Shown: piece after piece, positions 1-9,986 of the stretch
Numbering within the stretch: position 1 is the stretch's first letter
Layout of the letters: each line of letters begins with the position of its first letter
From: Bactrocera neohumeralis
Taxonomy: Eukaryota > Arthropoda > Insecta > Diptera > Tephritidae
Assembly: GCF_024586455.1 (NCBI RefSeq)
Contig: NC_065920.1
Coordinates: 55,249,960 to 55,313,959, forward strand
DNA length: 64,000 nt
Direction of reading: 5' to 3'
The notes under the pieces: generated by a model
The model's input: only the letters and a program-made list of their open reading frames with translations
What the model was told of the DNA's origin: nothing
The model's database searches: none
Translations under genes and position numbers: made by a program

Positions 1-1200
1 GAAGATTCTAATTATCGTATTAGTCATTTTTATACTCTTAAGTGTATTTTGATTTTCTTTCCAATTATTCACTATTTAGCTTAGTATTATTATGCACACA
101 AAACCTTCAATGCGGTATTGCCAACATTGCCAACAAATAAATCATCATCAAATAGAGTGCTCTCAACAAAATCCACGCAGCCGTTATTATGTCATTCCAC
201 TATGCGCTCTGCAAAATTACGCCTGTGTGAATTGGATTTATCCAACTTTCATTAATTTTTTTGTTGTTGCTATTCGCACATATACAAATAATTCTATTAT
301 TGCAATAGAGAAATTAGTGTGGAGAATTTGGTTCTTCATTAGTGCACATCACGCGAGCCCTATTGAAGATAGGGCGTATGAGTAACGCCCTTTTGCACAT
401 ACATACGTTTACCGAAACAGTCATTTTGGATTTGTATATTTGAGCACACGTGCCGATGACTACATCTTATGCTTATTGATCGTTCCAAATATAACAAATA
501 ATTAATTAAAAAATTATATAATATTTAATTTGCTCATATTTGCTTTTTATCAACGTAAAATCGTACATCGTATTTCAGTAGGTACATTATTCTACTAAAT
601 CTCCTTAGCTGACACGCACATATGGGTATTTATAGACGACTTTTAATCGTCTGGCTTTAATGTTGAGTTTTAGCTGCAACTCACACATAATGAGACTATA
701 ATTAGTTACATACAATACATACTTACTTTTATAGAAAAGTTAAACATTGCGGTTTACAAAATTTATGTTTATATTAAGTATGAAATTGACTTAATTCCGA
801 TTTCCATATTTCTTAAAAAATTCAATGTGTTGTGATATCTTAGGATATTAATAATAATTTCGAAGAATTAAGTAAAAACAACTTGGTGTTTGAAAACAAA
901 GCAGAGTTCGTATGGCCAGTAAACGAGAAAGCACCAAATTTATGGAAAGACTCTGCATCAATCAAAACCATAAAATAATTTTCTTATAACAAAATTATGA
1001 ACTTAAACTAGAGCGGGACTTTCTAATACAAAATTTTCATAGACTTTTTCCGACATCTCAAGATTAATCTGTTCTCTACTAAAAACAAAATTCTAGATAT
1101 AAATGCATATATTTTTAGACGAAATATGTACTGACACCTAATCTAACCCTAACAAGATCTAGTGATTGGTGCCCAGAGCATATTGAAATTAGGGAAATTA
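1..1200. other. AT-rich stretch, no gene recognised
   Basis: I see no domain, splice-site pattern or repeat structure here. A 97-codon open frame at 92-385 has no recognisable family and a composition expected of chance AT-rich DNA. Confidence 0.5.
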
Positions 1201-1560
1201 CCTGCTGAATGTCAGAGAAAGCATAACAGCAATAAATGGTGAGCCCGATTCTCTAATCGATGACAAAGGAACGGACGTTCCATTGCCATACCAACTGAGA
1301 TAAGATATTTTTCGAGAGAACTGTTCCTCGCATGATCTTTAGAGTCCTCCGTTTGAACGATTAATATCGAAGAAGGTAGAACCACGAACTGCATGAGCAA
1401 CGAATTCGCTGGTTAGGCAACGTCATTCGTATGGTAGATGCTGCTCTAGTGAAAAGCTCCTTTAATGGCTGGACGACAGAGGCAAGAATGTCTGTCTGCA
1501 CTTAGGATGCACAACTTTTGTGACCTCATAAAGCATAGAGGTAACTGGCGCAGACTTACC
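1201..1560 (+). mobile_element. Decayed RTE-like LINE remnant
   Basis: Two blocks match the LINE at 2492-4295 in the same orientation. 1201-1290 corresponds to the linker before the reverse transcriptase (around 2660-2750), and 1395-1450 corresponds to the C-terminal block containing the RWLG motif (around 4040-4090). The whole RT core is missing between them. No open frame survives. This is an old, internally deleted copy. Confidence 0.6.
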
Positions 1561-2187
1561 CACGGTTGTAATTCCAAAAATATGGAAGGCTAGGACAAAT
1601 GCCTTTTTCCAAATAAGCATAAAATACTTAGCATTTATGAAAATAGATAACCACGGCTTTGGGCACACGAAATATTGAATACACTTGATACACACAACGT
1701 ATAATTTCCCAAACATCTGTGTTGGGGATATCAAAAAACACCCCATTTAGCACCATTCCAGTCATCTTCCTGTACAAGTGAAAACCATAATGGAAAATAA
1801 AGGGAGACACGAAACATTTGCCTGCCAAATGCTCTTAACATATTAGACAAACACCATTTTGACCACTGTGACTGGGTTGCCTTTCATTAATTAAAATTAT
1901 TACTGTTTGCGCTATAATAATTAACACAAACGTACCACACTTCTTTAACTGCTCTTTAACTTCTTGTTGTTTAATCGCCTTTTTGGCTTTTGTATTTAGC
2001 CTGCTCGTGTACTTCTCGCTCGTGATTTAACAAATAACAACCTCAATGTTTTTTTACTACAAACACAAATTTGTTGGTAATGCTGTAGCAACAAAAATAT
2101 TAATAATAGCAAGACCACTCAGAGATTATGATAATAGTAAAGCTTTATGAAAATGGTTCGTTTAATGTTTAAATATTAGACGGTGCG
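1561..2187. other. AT-rich stretch, no gene recognised
   Basis: Nothing supported is seen. Minus-strand open frames at 1462-1828 have no recognisable family. Confidence 0.4.
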
Positions 2188-2373
2188 ATGTCAAATTTCA
2201 AATATAAGACACAACAACCCAAAAGCGCATCTTTTATGAGGAATGTCGTCGAAACTTTGTTTCCAAAACATCCCCTTATTTCTTATGCTAACCCACGAAC
2301 TGAAGTCGTAGAGCCACCACGGGTAGTTAGTGAAGAAGAAATATTGGTCATCGCAGGAAAAGTTAAAATTTAA
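2188..2373 (+). pseudogene. Non-LTR retrotransposon fragment, pre-RT region
   Basis: The 61-residue frame carries a segment with the look of the region just before the RT fingers in jockey/R1-type elements: VVETLFPKHP, then a run of prolines and acidic residues, then SEEEILVIAGKVK. In intact elements this is followed by a KAPGPDG-type motif, which is absent here because a stop follows at once. It belongs to a different LINE lineage from the RTE-like copies elsewhere in the window. The call rests on pattern recognition of the family only. Confidence 0.45.
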
Positions 2374-2477
2374 TTTTTAAACCAATATCATTTAAGAGTT
2401 TTAAACATTATGATGCTCAATTTTTATTACCACTAGAACCGCTTTTCAATTGAACGTTTGTAGTTTTATAAGAAGGT

Positions 2478-2491
2478 ATATCTAGTATCTA
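2478..2491. repeat. Left target-site duplication of the LINE
   Basis: ATATCTAGTATCTA occurs here and again, identically, at 4296-4309, immediately outside the two ends of the LINE. The last A could belong to the element instead. Confidence 0.88.
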
Positions 2492-3826
2492 GAGCTTGAT
2501 AAGCTGGCCTACAGGGGTAATGCTCGAAAATTCTACGAAAAAATGCGGCGGCTTACAGAAGGTTTCAAGACCGGAGCATACTCTTGTAGAACCCCCAAAG
2601 GTGATCTAGTCACTGATGCCCAGAACATAGTTAAATTATGGAGGGAACACTTCTCCAGCCTGCTGAATGGCAGTGAACGCACAACACCAGGAGAAGGAGA
2701 ACCCGATTCCCCAATCGATGACGATGGAGCAGACGTTCCATTACCCGATCATGAAGAAGTTCGAATAGCAATTGCCCGCCTCAAGAACAACAAAGCGGCA
2801 GGGGCCGACGGACTACCGGCCGAGCTATTCAAACACGGCGGCGAAGAACTAATAGGGAGCATGCATCAGCTTCTTTGTAAAATATGGTCGGACGAGAGCA
2901 TGCCCAACGATTGGAATTTAAGTGTGCTATGCCCAATCCATAAAAAAGGAGACCCCACAATCTGCGCCAACTACCGTGGGATTAGCCTCCTCAACATCGC
3001 ATACAAGGTTCTATCGAGCGTATTGTGTGAAAGATTAAAGCCCACCGTCAACAAACTGATTGGACCTTATCAGTGTGGCTTCAGACCTGGAAAATCAACA
3101 ACCGACCAGATATTCACCATGCGCCAAATCTTGGAAAAGACCCGTGAAAGGAGAATCGACACACACCACCTCTTCGTCGATTTCAAAGCTGCTTTCGACA
3201 GCACGAAAAGGAGCTGCCTTTATGCCGCGATGTCTGAATTTGGTATCCCCGCAAAACTAATACGGCTGTGTAAACTGACGTTGAACAACACGAAAAGCTC
3301 CGTCAGGATCGGGAAGGACCTCTCCGAGCCGTTCGATACCAAACGAGGTTTCAGACAAGGCGACTCCCTATCGTGCGACTTCTTCAACCTGCTCCTGGAG
3401 AAAATAGTTCGAGCTGCAGAACTAAACAGAGAAGGTACCATCTTCTATAAGAGTGTACAGCTGTTGGCGTATGCCGACGATATTGATATCATCGGCCTCA
3501 ACACCCGCGCCGTTAGTTCTGCTTTCTCCAGGCTGGACAAGGAAGCACAGAAAATGGGTCTGGCAGTGAACGAGGGCAAGACGAAATATCTCCTGTCATC
3601 AAACAAACAGTCGTCGCACTCGCGACTTGGCTCTCACGTCACTGTTGACAGTCATAACTTTGAAGTCGTAGATAATTTCGTCTATCTTGGAACCAGCGTA
3701 AACACCACCAACAATGTCAGCCTAGAAATCCAACGCAGGATAACTCTTGCCAACAGGTGCTACTTCGGACTGAGTAGGCAATTGAAAAGTAGTCCTCTCT
3801 CGACGAACAAAAGCCAAACTCTATAA
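2492..3826 (+). pseudogene. LINE reverse transcriptase (broken)
   Basis: The frame is open from the truncation point through an internal Met at 2543 to 3826. Counting from that Met, the linker rich in acidic residues comes first. It is followed by LKNNKAAGADGLPAELFKHG (RT domain 1 approach), the LCPIHKKGD and NYRGISL blocks, FRPGKSTTDQ, DFKAAFD (catalytic motif A, 213-219), GFRQGDSLS (motif B) and the YADD box at residues 310-313 (3470-3481). All catalytic aspartates are present. The frame breaks near 3800, where a CTCTCTC run appears 2 nt short relative to the expected reading, so the end of this frame is out of register. RNA-dependent DNA synthesis is the family function. This copy cannot act alone because its endonuclease is absent. 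Confidence 0.87.
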
Positions 3827-4265
3827 GTCGCTCATAATTCCCGTCCTGCTATATGGTGCAGAGGCTTGGACGTTGTCAACAACTGATGAGTCGACGTTGC
3901 GAGTTTTCGAGAGAAAAGTTCTGCGAAAGATTTATGGTCCTTTGCGCGTTGGCCACGGCGAATATCGCATTCGATGGAACGATGAGCTGTACGAGATATA
4001 CGACGACATTGACATAGTTCAGCGAATTAAAAGACAGCGGCTACGCTGGCTAGGTCATGTTGTCCGAATGGACGAAAACACTCCAGCTCTGAAAGTATTC
4101 GACGCTGTACCCGCCGGGGGAAGCAGAGGAAGAGGAAGACCTCCACTCCGTTGGAAGGACCAAGTGGAGAAGGACCTGGCTACGCTTGGAATATCCAATT
4201 GGCGCCACGTAGCGAAAAGGAGAAACGACTGGCGCGCTGTTGTTAACTCGGCTATAATCGCGTAA
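3795..4265 (+). pseudogene. LINE C-terminal domain (frame-shifted continuation)
   Basis: After the break the second frame resumes the same protein: KLYKSLIIPVLLYGAEAWT, then an ERKVLRKIYGP block, RQRLRWLGHVVRMD, a Gly/Arg-rich stretch and NWRHVAKRRNDWRAVV before the stop at 4263-4265. The RLRWLGH block is typical of the C-terminal part of RTE-like proteins; its role is not well defined. Only about 30 nt of 3' untranslated sequence separate the stop from the target duplication. The end GTCTACGCCAAT is shared with the fragment at 33762-34325, which supports it as the true 3' terminus. Confidence 0.8.
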
Positions 4266-4295
4266 GCGGTGTCTACGCCAATTAAGAAGAAGAAG

Positions 4296-4309
4296 ATATC
4301 TAGTATCTA
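4296..4309. repeat. Right target-site duplication of the LINE
   Basis: Identical in all 14 positions to 2478-2491 and placed directly after the (AAG)n tail. Confidence 0.88.
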
Positions 4310-4439
4310 TTTAACGAATGATGCGTTGCTAAAGTTTTAAGTAATTGCACAGAGCGAAAAGTACCTAATAAAATAGAACAAAAGTAAAAAGATATCTCTA
4401 TGGTTTTTCCTCAAGAAGAACGCCTTCTTATTCCAATTA

Positions 4440-4790
4440 GGAAAATCTTTTCAATGAAATCAAGAAGAAATCTTCGATATTTTATGTGAATATCTCCTTA
4501 AATTCATTAAAAAGTCAATATTTTTATTTTTAAAAGAATACCTTCTTGAATTAATTAAAAAGTTTGTCTTATTGTTTTTATAAGTTTATCTCCTTGAATT
4601 TATTAAAAAGTTTGACTTATTAATTTTAAAAGTTTATCTGCTTGAATTTAACAAAAAGTTTGCCTTATTATTTTTATAAGTTTATCTCATTGAATTTATT
4701 AAAAAGTTTACCTTTTAATTTTATAGAGCTATCTTCTTGAATTTATCAAAAATCATGTTTTAGTATTCTAATAAGTTTAGAGCTTTGCAT
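4440..4790. repeat. 48-bp minisatellite, about seven imperfect units
   Basis: The landmark TTGAATT recurs at 4546, 4594, 4642, 4690 and 4737, with weaker copies near 4450 and 4498, giving a period of 48 (once 47). Each unit reads roughly TTGAATTTATTAAAAAGTTT, then a T/A-rich half ending in TTTATCT. It contains no gene. It could be a subterminal repeat array of the transposon-like gene pair to its right, but that is speculation. Confidence 0.8.
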
Positions 4791-5199
4791 TTATTTAAAA
4801 AGCATAAGTTGATAATACAAATTACGGATATTACATATTAAGGTTTTCATTCAATTCTAAACATTTTACGTTTATTTATTACATAAGTTGGGTAAAAAAA
4901 TAACTTAAATAACTTAACATGATTCTTTTTGTAAGTAATAAAATATGGGAAAGGTTTTGAGATCTTTTCACAAATAATTCACATTATTTTTTTTTTATTA
5001 TAGTTTAATAACCACATACCATTAACCATACATACAAAAATTTAATGAATTATCAAACTACACACTGATAAAAACTTTTTCTTAAAATTCTGAAACTTAG
5101 GTTTATAAGTATGGGTTTTGTAATAGAATGTATATAATATAAATAGCAAATAAAATATATAATTATTATACACATTAAAGAAGAAATCAATAAATTAAA
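4791..5199. other. AT-rich flank of the transposase-like gene
   Basis: Very AT-rich with many poly-T runs. It lies downstream of the minus-strand gene ending at 5200 and may hold its 3' untranslated region. The string CACACTGATAAAAA at about 5060 resembles the end of an insect CACTA-type element (see findings). Confidence 0.35.
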
Positions 5200-7629
5200 T
5201 TACCAATACTTCTTTTGTCTTAAAACTTTAAGGCCATTATTATGCAAATAAAAGTGAATAGGTGGACCATCTAACGTTGTCAAATTTATGACATCATATA
5301 TTTCTGTAACGGGCCCCATAAGATATGATTGAAACCTTTCTGAAAAATTTAGGTGTGTCCATTTTTTTCCAACAATTTCTACATTATTTTCTTTAATTAT
5401 AAAATCCAATACTTCATATATATTTATATTTTCATTTATAGTTACAGTAACTATGTGGCCAATTTTAAATTTAACACCTCGGAACATAATTTCATTTGTT
5501 CTCTTGTACAAGCTGAAATTCAAATTTATAGATGACAAATGTTCATTGCATCCCATTTTAATTTCTTCAATATTTGTAAAACTATATTCTGGCTGAAAAA
5601 AATTGTTTTTTAAAACACAGTGAGCGAATCGTAAGGAGGATTTAAATTGGAACATTTGTTCTGGAAATGCTTTGCGCGAAACTGGAACATTTGTTCTGGA
5701 GGAATGCTTTATGTAAACGAAATGTCCACTATCAGTCGAACAATAGAAATGTGCAATCTGGTTCTCAACATGTAAACAACAAACATTGGCAATGGAATAA
5801 TCCACTGAAATGTCCATAAAAGTTATTATTGTAGGATAATGCACTAGGTTATGAAACTTTGGTTTCAGATGTTCCTTAAATAATTTTTGGTACGTAAAAT
5901 TATGCTCTTCAATTAATAATGGGAGATCAATTAAAATTGTATCGTTGTAATTAGATAACAAAAGCAGATCAATTAGTCTTACGAACAGAATAAGGAATTT
6001 ATTTACTAAATCATCTCGATCAATTAGATCACCTATCATGAGCAGTATCAAGTGAGAAAATGTTTTCATCCGTCTCGCGTTCATTTTGAATGAAGCGTTT
6101 TGTATATGGTGCTTTTGAATGGGTGGACTTATATTGCCAATTTCTGTATCCCCATACTGAAACATCTGTTTCCTGTAATTCAAAGTTTCTATACAAAAAA
6201 ACTTTTTTTCATACACAAAATAATGTAAAATTTTGGAAAAATTATATTTGCAAACACCCAAAAATAAATCGTGCATTATGTCACGAGCAATGTTATCGGT
6301 TACATGAAAGTTTGACAAGGAATTAAATATCGAAACATTTTTAATGCCACTAACAACAGGATTGTTCAGTAAAATATCGCTATTATAACTACTTCTAGTT
6401 CGTAATGAGTTCGGGACTTCAAGACAATCTGTACGAGTTTGAAGTTTTTGCCTTTTGCATATTCTGCACCAAGAATTCGCAAAAAAAAAAACTGACATAG
6501 CCTAATGCAGTGTTAAGACCAAGATTATCGCCTAAAATTTGTACTAGTTTAAAATGTATTATACAGCTTTTGCCATCTACATTTATTTGAAGGCCATTAA
6601 TTTCCAATGTTTTTAAAATATTCAGAAGTGGTGTAAGGCAAACAGTAAATCCACAATCTTGTAGATCTCGAACTTTAACAAACCCTGCTACAAATATATT
6701 TGATAATTTGCTAAGTTGGTACTGAGGTACGCTTGGAAAGTTATAATATATACCGCAAGTTTTTTGTTGGCCAGATTTACTGCCCAAAGGATCATTAATT
6801 TCGAAGTCATCCATATACAAAAAAAATGGAATCGTTACATTATTTTTCTTTGAATTTTGCCAAAAGCTGCTATTGATGAAATGAGTATAAGGAAGGTTTT
6901 CTGAAAAGTTTTTCATATTTAAAAGCGTTGCCTCTAAGATCCCTTTACTCTCAAAAAATTTTTTAATTTGAAAAGGAATGTCTGATAGGGTTATTTCGGT
7001 TCTAGCTGAGGTTAAAGTTGGGTTGTTATTAAGTATGACTCTGAGAGTTCGTCGCTAACAATATATTTTTGCGGATGTTTATACAGGTCTAGTTTTTCTA
7101 TTTCTTTGAAAAATTTGTATTCGGTGGTTCAATCATAAAATGGCTGAGATATAATTTTAATTACTTCCTCAAGTATAGAATTATTTTCATGAAAATTACT
7201 AATGGGTCTTAATATTTCACATATTGGGGTTGAAATTAACTCTGTTACGGAATTTTGAATTTCGAATACGTCTTTCCGAGGAAAATTCGTATTGGAATGC
7301 AGTTGAAGTAGAAACGCGATCATTGAATCTTTTAAAGAAGTAATATTTTGAATTGGTACTTGTTGATTTGATGAATTAGTTATTTGAATTGGAATAATAA
7401 GAGCAAGAGAATTTTCTTTACAAGATTGGCTATTGCGAATTTCTATTTTCAAATGTTTTTTGAGGTGAATTTGAAATCTGTGAATGTTATAAAAAAATTG
7501 CTTGCAATTATATTCGCTACATTGAAATTTACAAACTGGTGGAGTACCATGTGCTGACTTTAGATGTTTAATCAGCTCTATAGGATTTAAGTGAGCTTTT
7601 TGACAAATGAAACAAGCAAAATTGGGCAT
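5200..7629 (-). pseudogene. C2H2 zinc-finger plus transposase-like protein, frames broken
   Basis: Three overlapping or adjacent frames read as one protein. 7629-7129 starts MPNFACFICQKAHLNP and holds two C2H2-like fingers (C-x2-C...H-x4-H at residues about 5-27; C-x4-C...H-x4-H at about 37-58). After an in-frame TGA the sequence continues as KFFKEIEKLDLYKHPQKYIV and then shifts frame. 6916-6419 holds IPFFLYMDDFEINDPLGSKS and ILGDNLGLNTALGY. 6498-5200 holds CRICK, NIARDIMHDLFLGVC, then HNLVHYP and a basic C-terminus. The DDFEINDPLG and IMHDLFLGVC blocks recur in arthropod and hydra transposon proteins that I associate loosely with EnSpm/CACTA-type TNP2 relatives, and I am not certain of the superfamily. 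The junction near 6481-6491 is an 11-base A run, so that shift may be a sequencing error. The gene starts 20 nt after the stop of the neighbour at 7650-8934. Confidence 0.6.
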
Positions 7630-7649
7630 TATAGCAAAATTAGACGAAA

Positions 7650-8934
7650 TTAGTTTAATTTACTCAAAAGATTTGCCACTGAAGAAAATTCTTCGGATTT
7701 TAACTCAAAAAAATATTGTTCTAAAAATGCCCATACTTGCTTGCTTCTTTGTGAATACTCTATCTTATAAAGGTACGATAGTTTAATAATGCAGTCAACG
7801 CACTTCATATACGTAGTACATTTCCATTGCAGACCACCGCAAAAAACATAAAACTCCGAAATGGATGACCAATCTGATCCAACGACGATAATTCTCGGCT
7901 GTAGTTTCTCCTTTCTTACCGCAAACTGGTTCTTCAATTCAATTATTGTGGGTTGAATATCATTACGTGTTGCAACGAGTGTTACGAAATCTGTTTGGGC
8001 ATCAGCTATTGTTGGTTTTTTGTCCTTATTAAGCCTCAAAGGCTGTAGCAAAGCATGTAGAAGAATTGTACTTATACAATATTTACATTCTGTAAAAAAA
8101 ATTGTGTAAATAAAAATTTTATTATTTTAAAAGTGATATTCAGGATTTCGTGCATACGATCCGGCATCATTGCATTTCCAAATCACCACGACAGCGCAAT
8201 ATAAAATTTATTGTTGTAATACATACATATGTATCTATATGTAATTTGTGATTGCACTGCCATGGTAATATGGTCGTTTGCATTATATAGCACGAAATCC
8301 TGAATACCGCAATTTCATTTGATAAACCACTTTACCATTTGAGATGTTGTCAATGTGCAAATACTTTAAGAATAGTTCCCTTGAAACACGGTCTTTTATA
8401 TCTCTATCAAAAATTTTGAGGATTTCTTTATAAAACTTCTCTAATTTCAAAAATAACATATTTCCTTTCCCAGGGTAAAGAGTCTCAAAGTCTATTTCTA
8501 CCTATGGAAAATAAGTTATTGAATTATTTGAAAAAAGCATTGAACTTAAGAACTCACAAGTTCATATCCACGAAAGTCCTTATAGCGCGGCCATTCACTA
8601 TAAATGCAGCTTAAAGAACTGGCGTTATGGATATCTATAATTCTTTGACCAGATGTCACCTTCCAGTAATCAATAACCTGTTCCCATGGTGTGCAATTAT
8701 TCTGCAGCCAGCACTTCTTTTCGTAATACTTATCTAAATATTCAGAAATAAGTATATCTTGTGAGAGTAAACAATCTATTTGTTTATACCGCTGGATAAA
8801 GCTGCTGGCGAAGCGGTAGTTGTACGATGGGTTGACAACTTTTTATAATTGGTTTTGTCAGCATTCGTCCAGCGTGAAAATAGCTTTCCCGTAGGATTTT
8901 TCTTACCATATTTTCTTGCTAGAAAATATGTTTC
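7650..8934 (-). CDS. Spliced transposon-associated gene, companion of 5200-7629
   Basis: At least three exons can be traced on the minus strand: 8934-8558, 8501-8336 and 8089-7650. The introns are 8557-8502 (gtgagt...ccatag, 56 bp) and 8335-8090 (gtaaag...tttacag, 246 bp). Phases match at both joins: the first is phase 0 (GYEL then VEIDF) and the second splits a Glu codon before CKYCISTILLHALLQPLRLN. An acceptor AG at 8936-8935 shows that a further 5' exon, not found, must exist. Exon 8934-8558 needs one extra A in the run at 8840-8844 to stay open (NYKK then VVNPSYNYRF). The protein ends SSVANLLSKLN. The WPRYKDFRG, FETLYPGKGN and LLHALLQPLRLN blocks match my memory of arthropod proteins encoded beside TNP2-like transposon proteins, and the function is unknown. 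A 166-bp MITE sits in intron 2. Confidence 0.6.
8137..8306. mobile_element. 166-bp MITE in an intron
   Basis: TATTCAGGATTTCGTGC at 8137-8153 is the exact reverse complement of 8290-8306. If the outer TA pairs are the target duplication, the element is 8139-8304. That pattern fits a Tc1/mariner-type MITE. It lies wholly within the second intron of the spliced gene and does not touch the splice sites. Confidence 0.75.
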
Positions 8935-8936
8935 CT

Positions 8937-9218
8937 AAATATTAAATAGTTGCATTAAAAAAATAGACCATGTTACAATTAAATAAATCAATAGTATTGC
9001 GCAAAACATATGCAACAAAATTAGTTTTATTTTGGTTTGGCCCTATTTTTATTTATTAATTTTTAATAGTAATAGTTTTTACTGTACAAATCTAACTTCA
9101 TACTAAACTCCTAATTTGGTTGAGCGTTACTATTTTCATCCGAACTGAATATATCCATTTTACAAACTTGTCACAATTTTTATAAGACACGCGTCGGGCT
9201 ACACTCACGTTAATACTG
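8937..9218. other. AT-rich stretch upstream of the spliced gene
   Basis: It probably contains intron and 5' sequence of the minus-strand gene. No start codon context or promoter can be supported. Confidence 0.3.
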
Positions 9219-9841
9219 AAAGTGTAAACACAATGGCTACGACAGACTGCAGCGGCACGACAGTGAACTGAAAACGTCGTTGTTCATCTTACTACATGTA
9301 CATTTTGAGAAGCAACAACAACACATGGCCAACATGTACACAAAACAACGCAGTTGTCCATTTTACATGTACACAATTTCGTTGTGGCCATACTAATACC
9401 TTTCACTTCAATGAAATTTTAATATTTTGTTCAAAGTGAAATTTTTTATGCAAAAAATAAGTAAATAGGTAAATATTTTTGCTTTAAATTATCACTTGTT
9501 ATTACAAATGATATAATAGAGCTATAATATAGCTATTTTATGCTTTTATTTGTAAAATAACATCAAGTTTGTTAGAGCTGTGAATAATTTTACATTTTAC
9601 ATAATAGTGGCATCACCACTCTACCTCCTCTTTCTATCTTCCATTCTACTGTCAACTCTACTGTCGTCGTACTGTCGTTGGCAAAAATAGGAGGATATTG
9701 AAGTTAGCGAGAACGACAACTGTCGGCCTGCAGTCGTGTAGTCGTGCAGCTGTCAAAATAACACTGCCCATAAGAACGTGTGTATTTTAATATTTGACAG
9801 ATGTAGTTTGCAGTCTGTCGTAGCCATTGTGTTTACACTTT
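9219..9841. mobile_element. 623-bp MITE with 33-bp perfect terminal inverted repeats
   Basis: 9219-9251 (starting AAAGTGTAAACACAATGGCT) is the exact reverse complement of 9809-9841. The interior is AT-rich in the middle and has several CGACAG/CTGTCG motifs near both ends, which may be subterminal binding sites. It has no coding capacity. I could not find a convincing target-site duplication, so the superfamily is open. Confidence 0.8.
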
Positions 9842-9986
9842 GACTGATGCCCAATAATTATTGCATCATCTTAAGCATGCAAAAACACGAGCCGATAGAA
9901 ATACAGTTATGATTGGCGACATTGAAATGCTTATGCTTGTGAATAGTTTGTTTTTGTTTGTGCATTTGTTCTTTTTTTTAACTAAT

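Larger units (their letters stand above)
2492..4295 (+). mobile_element. RTE-like LINE copy 1, 5'-truncated
   Basis: This 1.8-kb non-LTR retrotransposon begins inside the coding region (ELDKLAYRGNARKF) and ends in an (AAG)n tail at 4284-4295. A perfect 14-bp duplication flanks it, which is the signature of target-primed reverse transcription with premature 5' arrest. It lacks the AP-type endonuclease that copy 3 (40111-42936) still shows. Protein resemblance is to the RTE/BovB-like elements that arthropod annotation often labels 'craniofacial development protein 2-like'. The clade assignment is from memory of the family and is not proven. The copy is more GC-rich than its flanks. Confidence 0.87.

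Noticed and set aside
92..385. 97-codon open frame as a gene
   Set aside because: No family, no splice or signal features, and composition typical of AT-rich chance frames.
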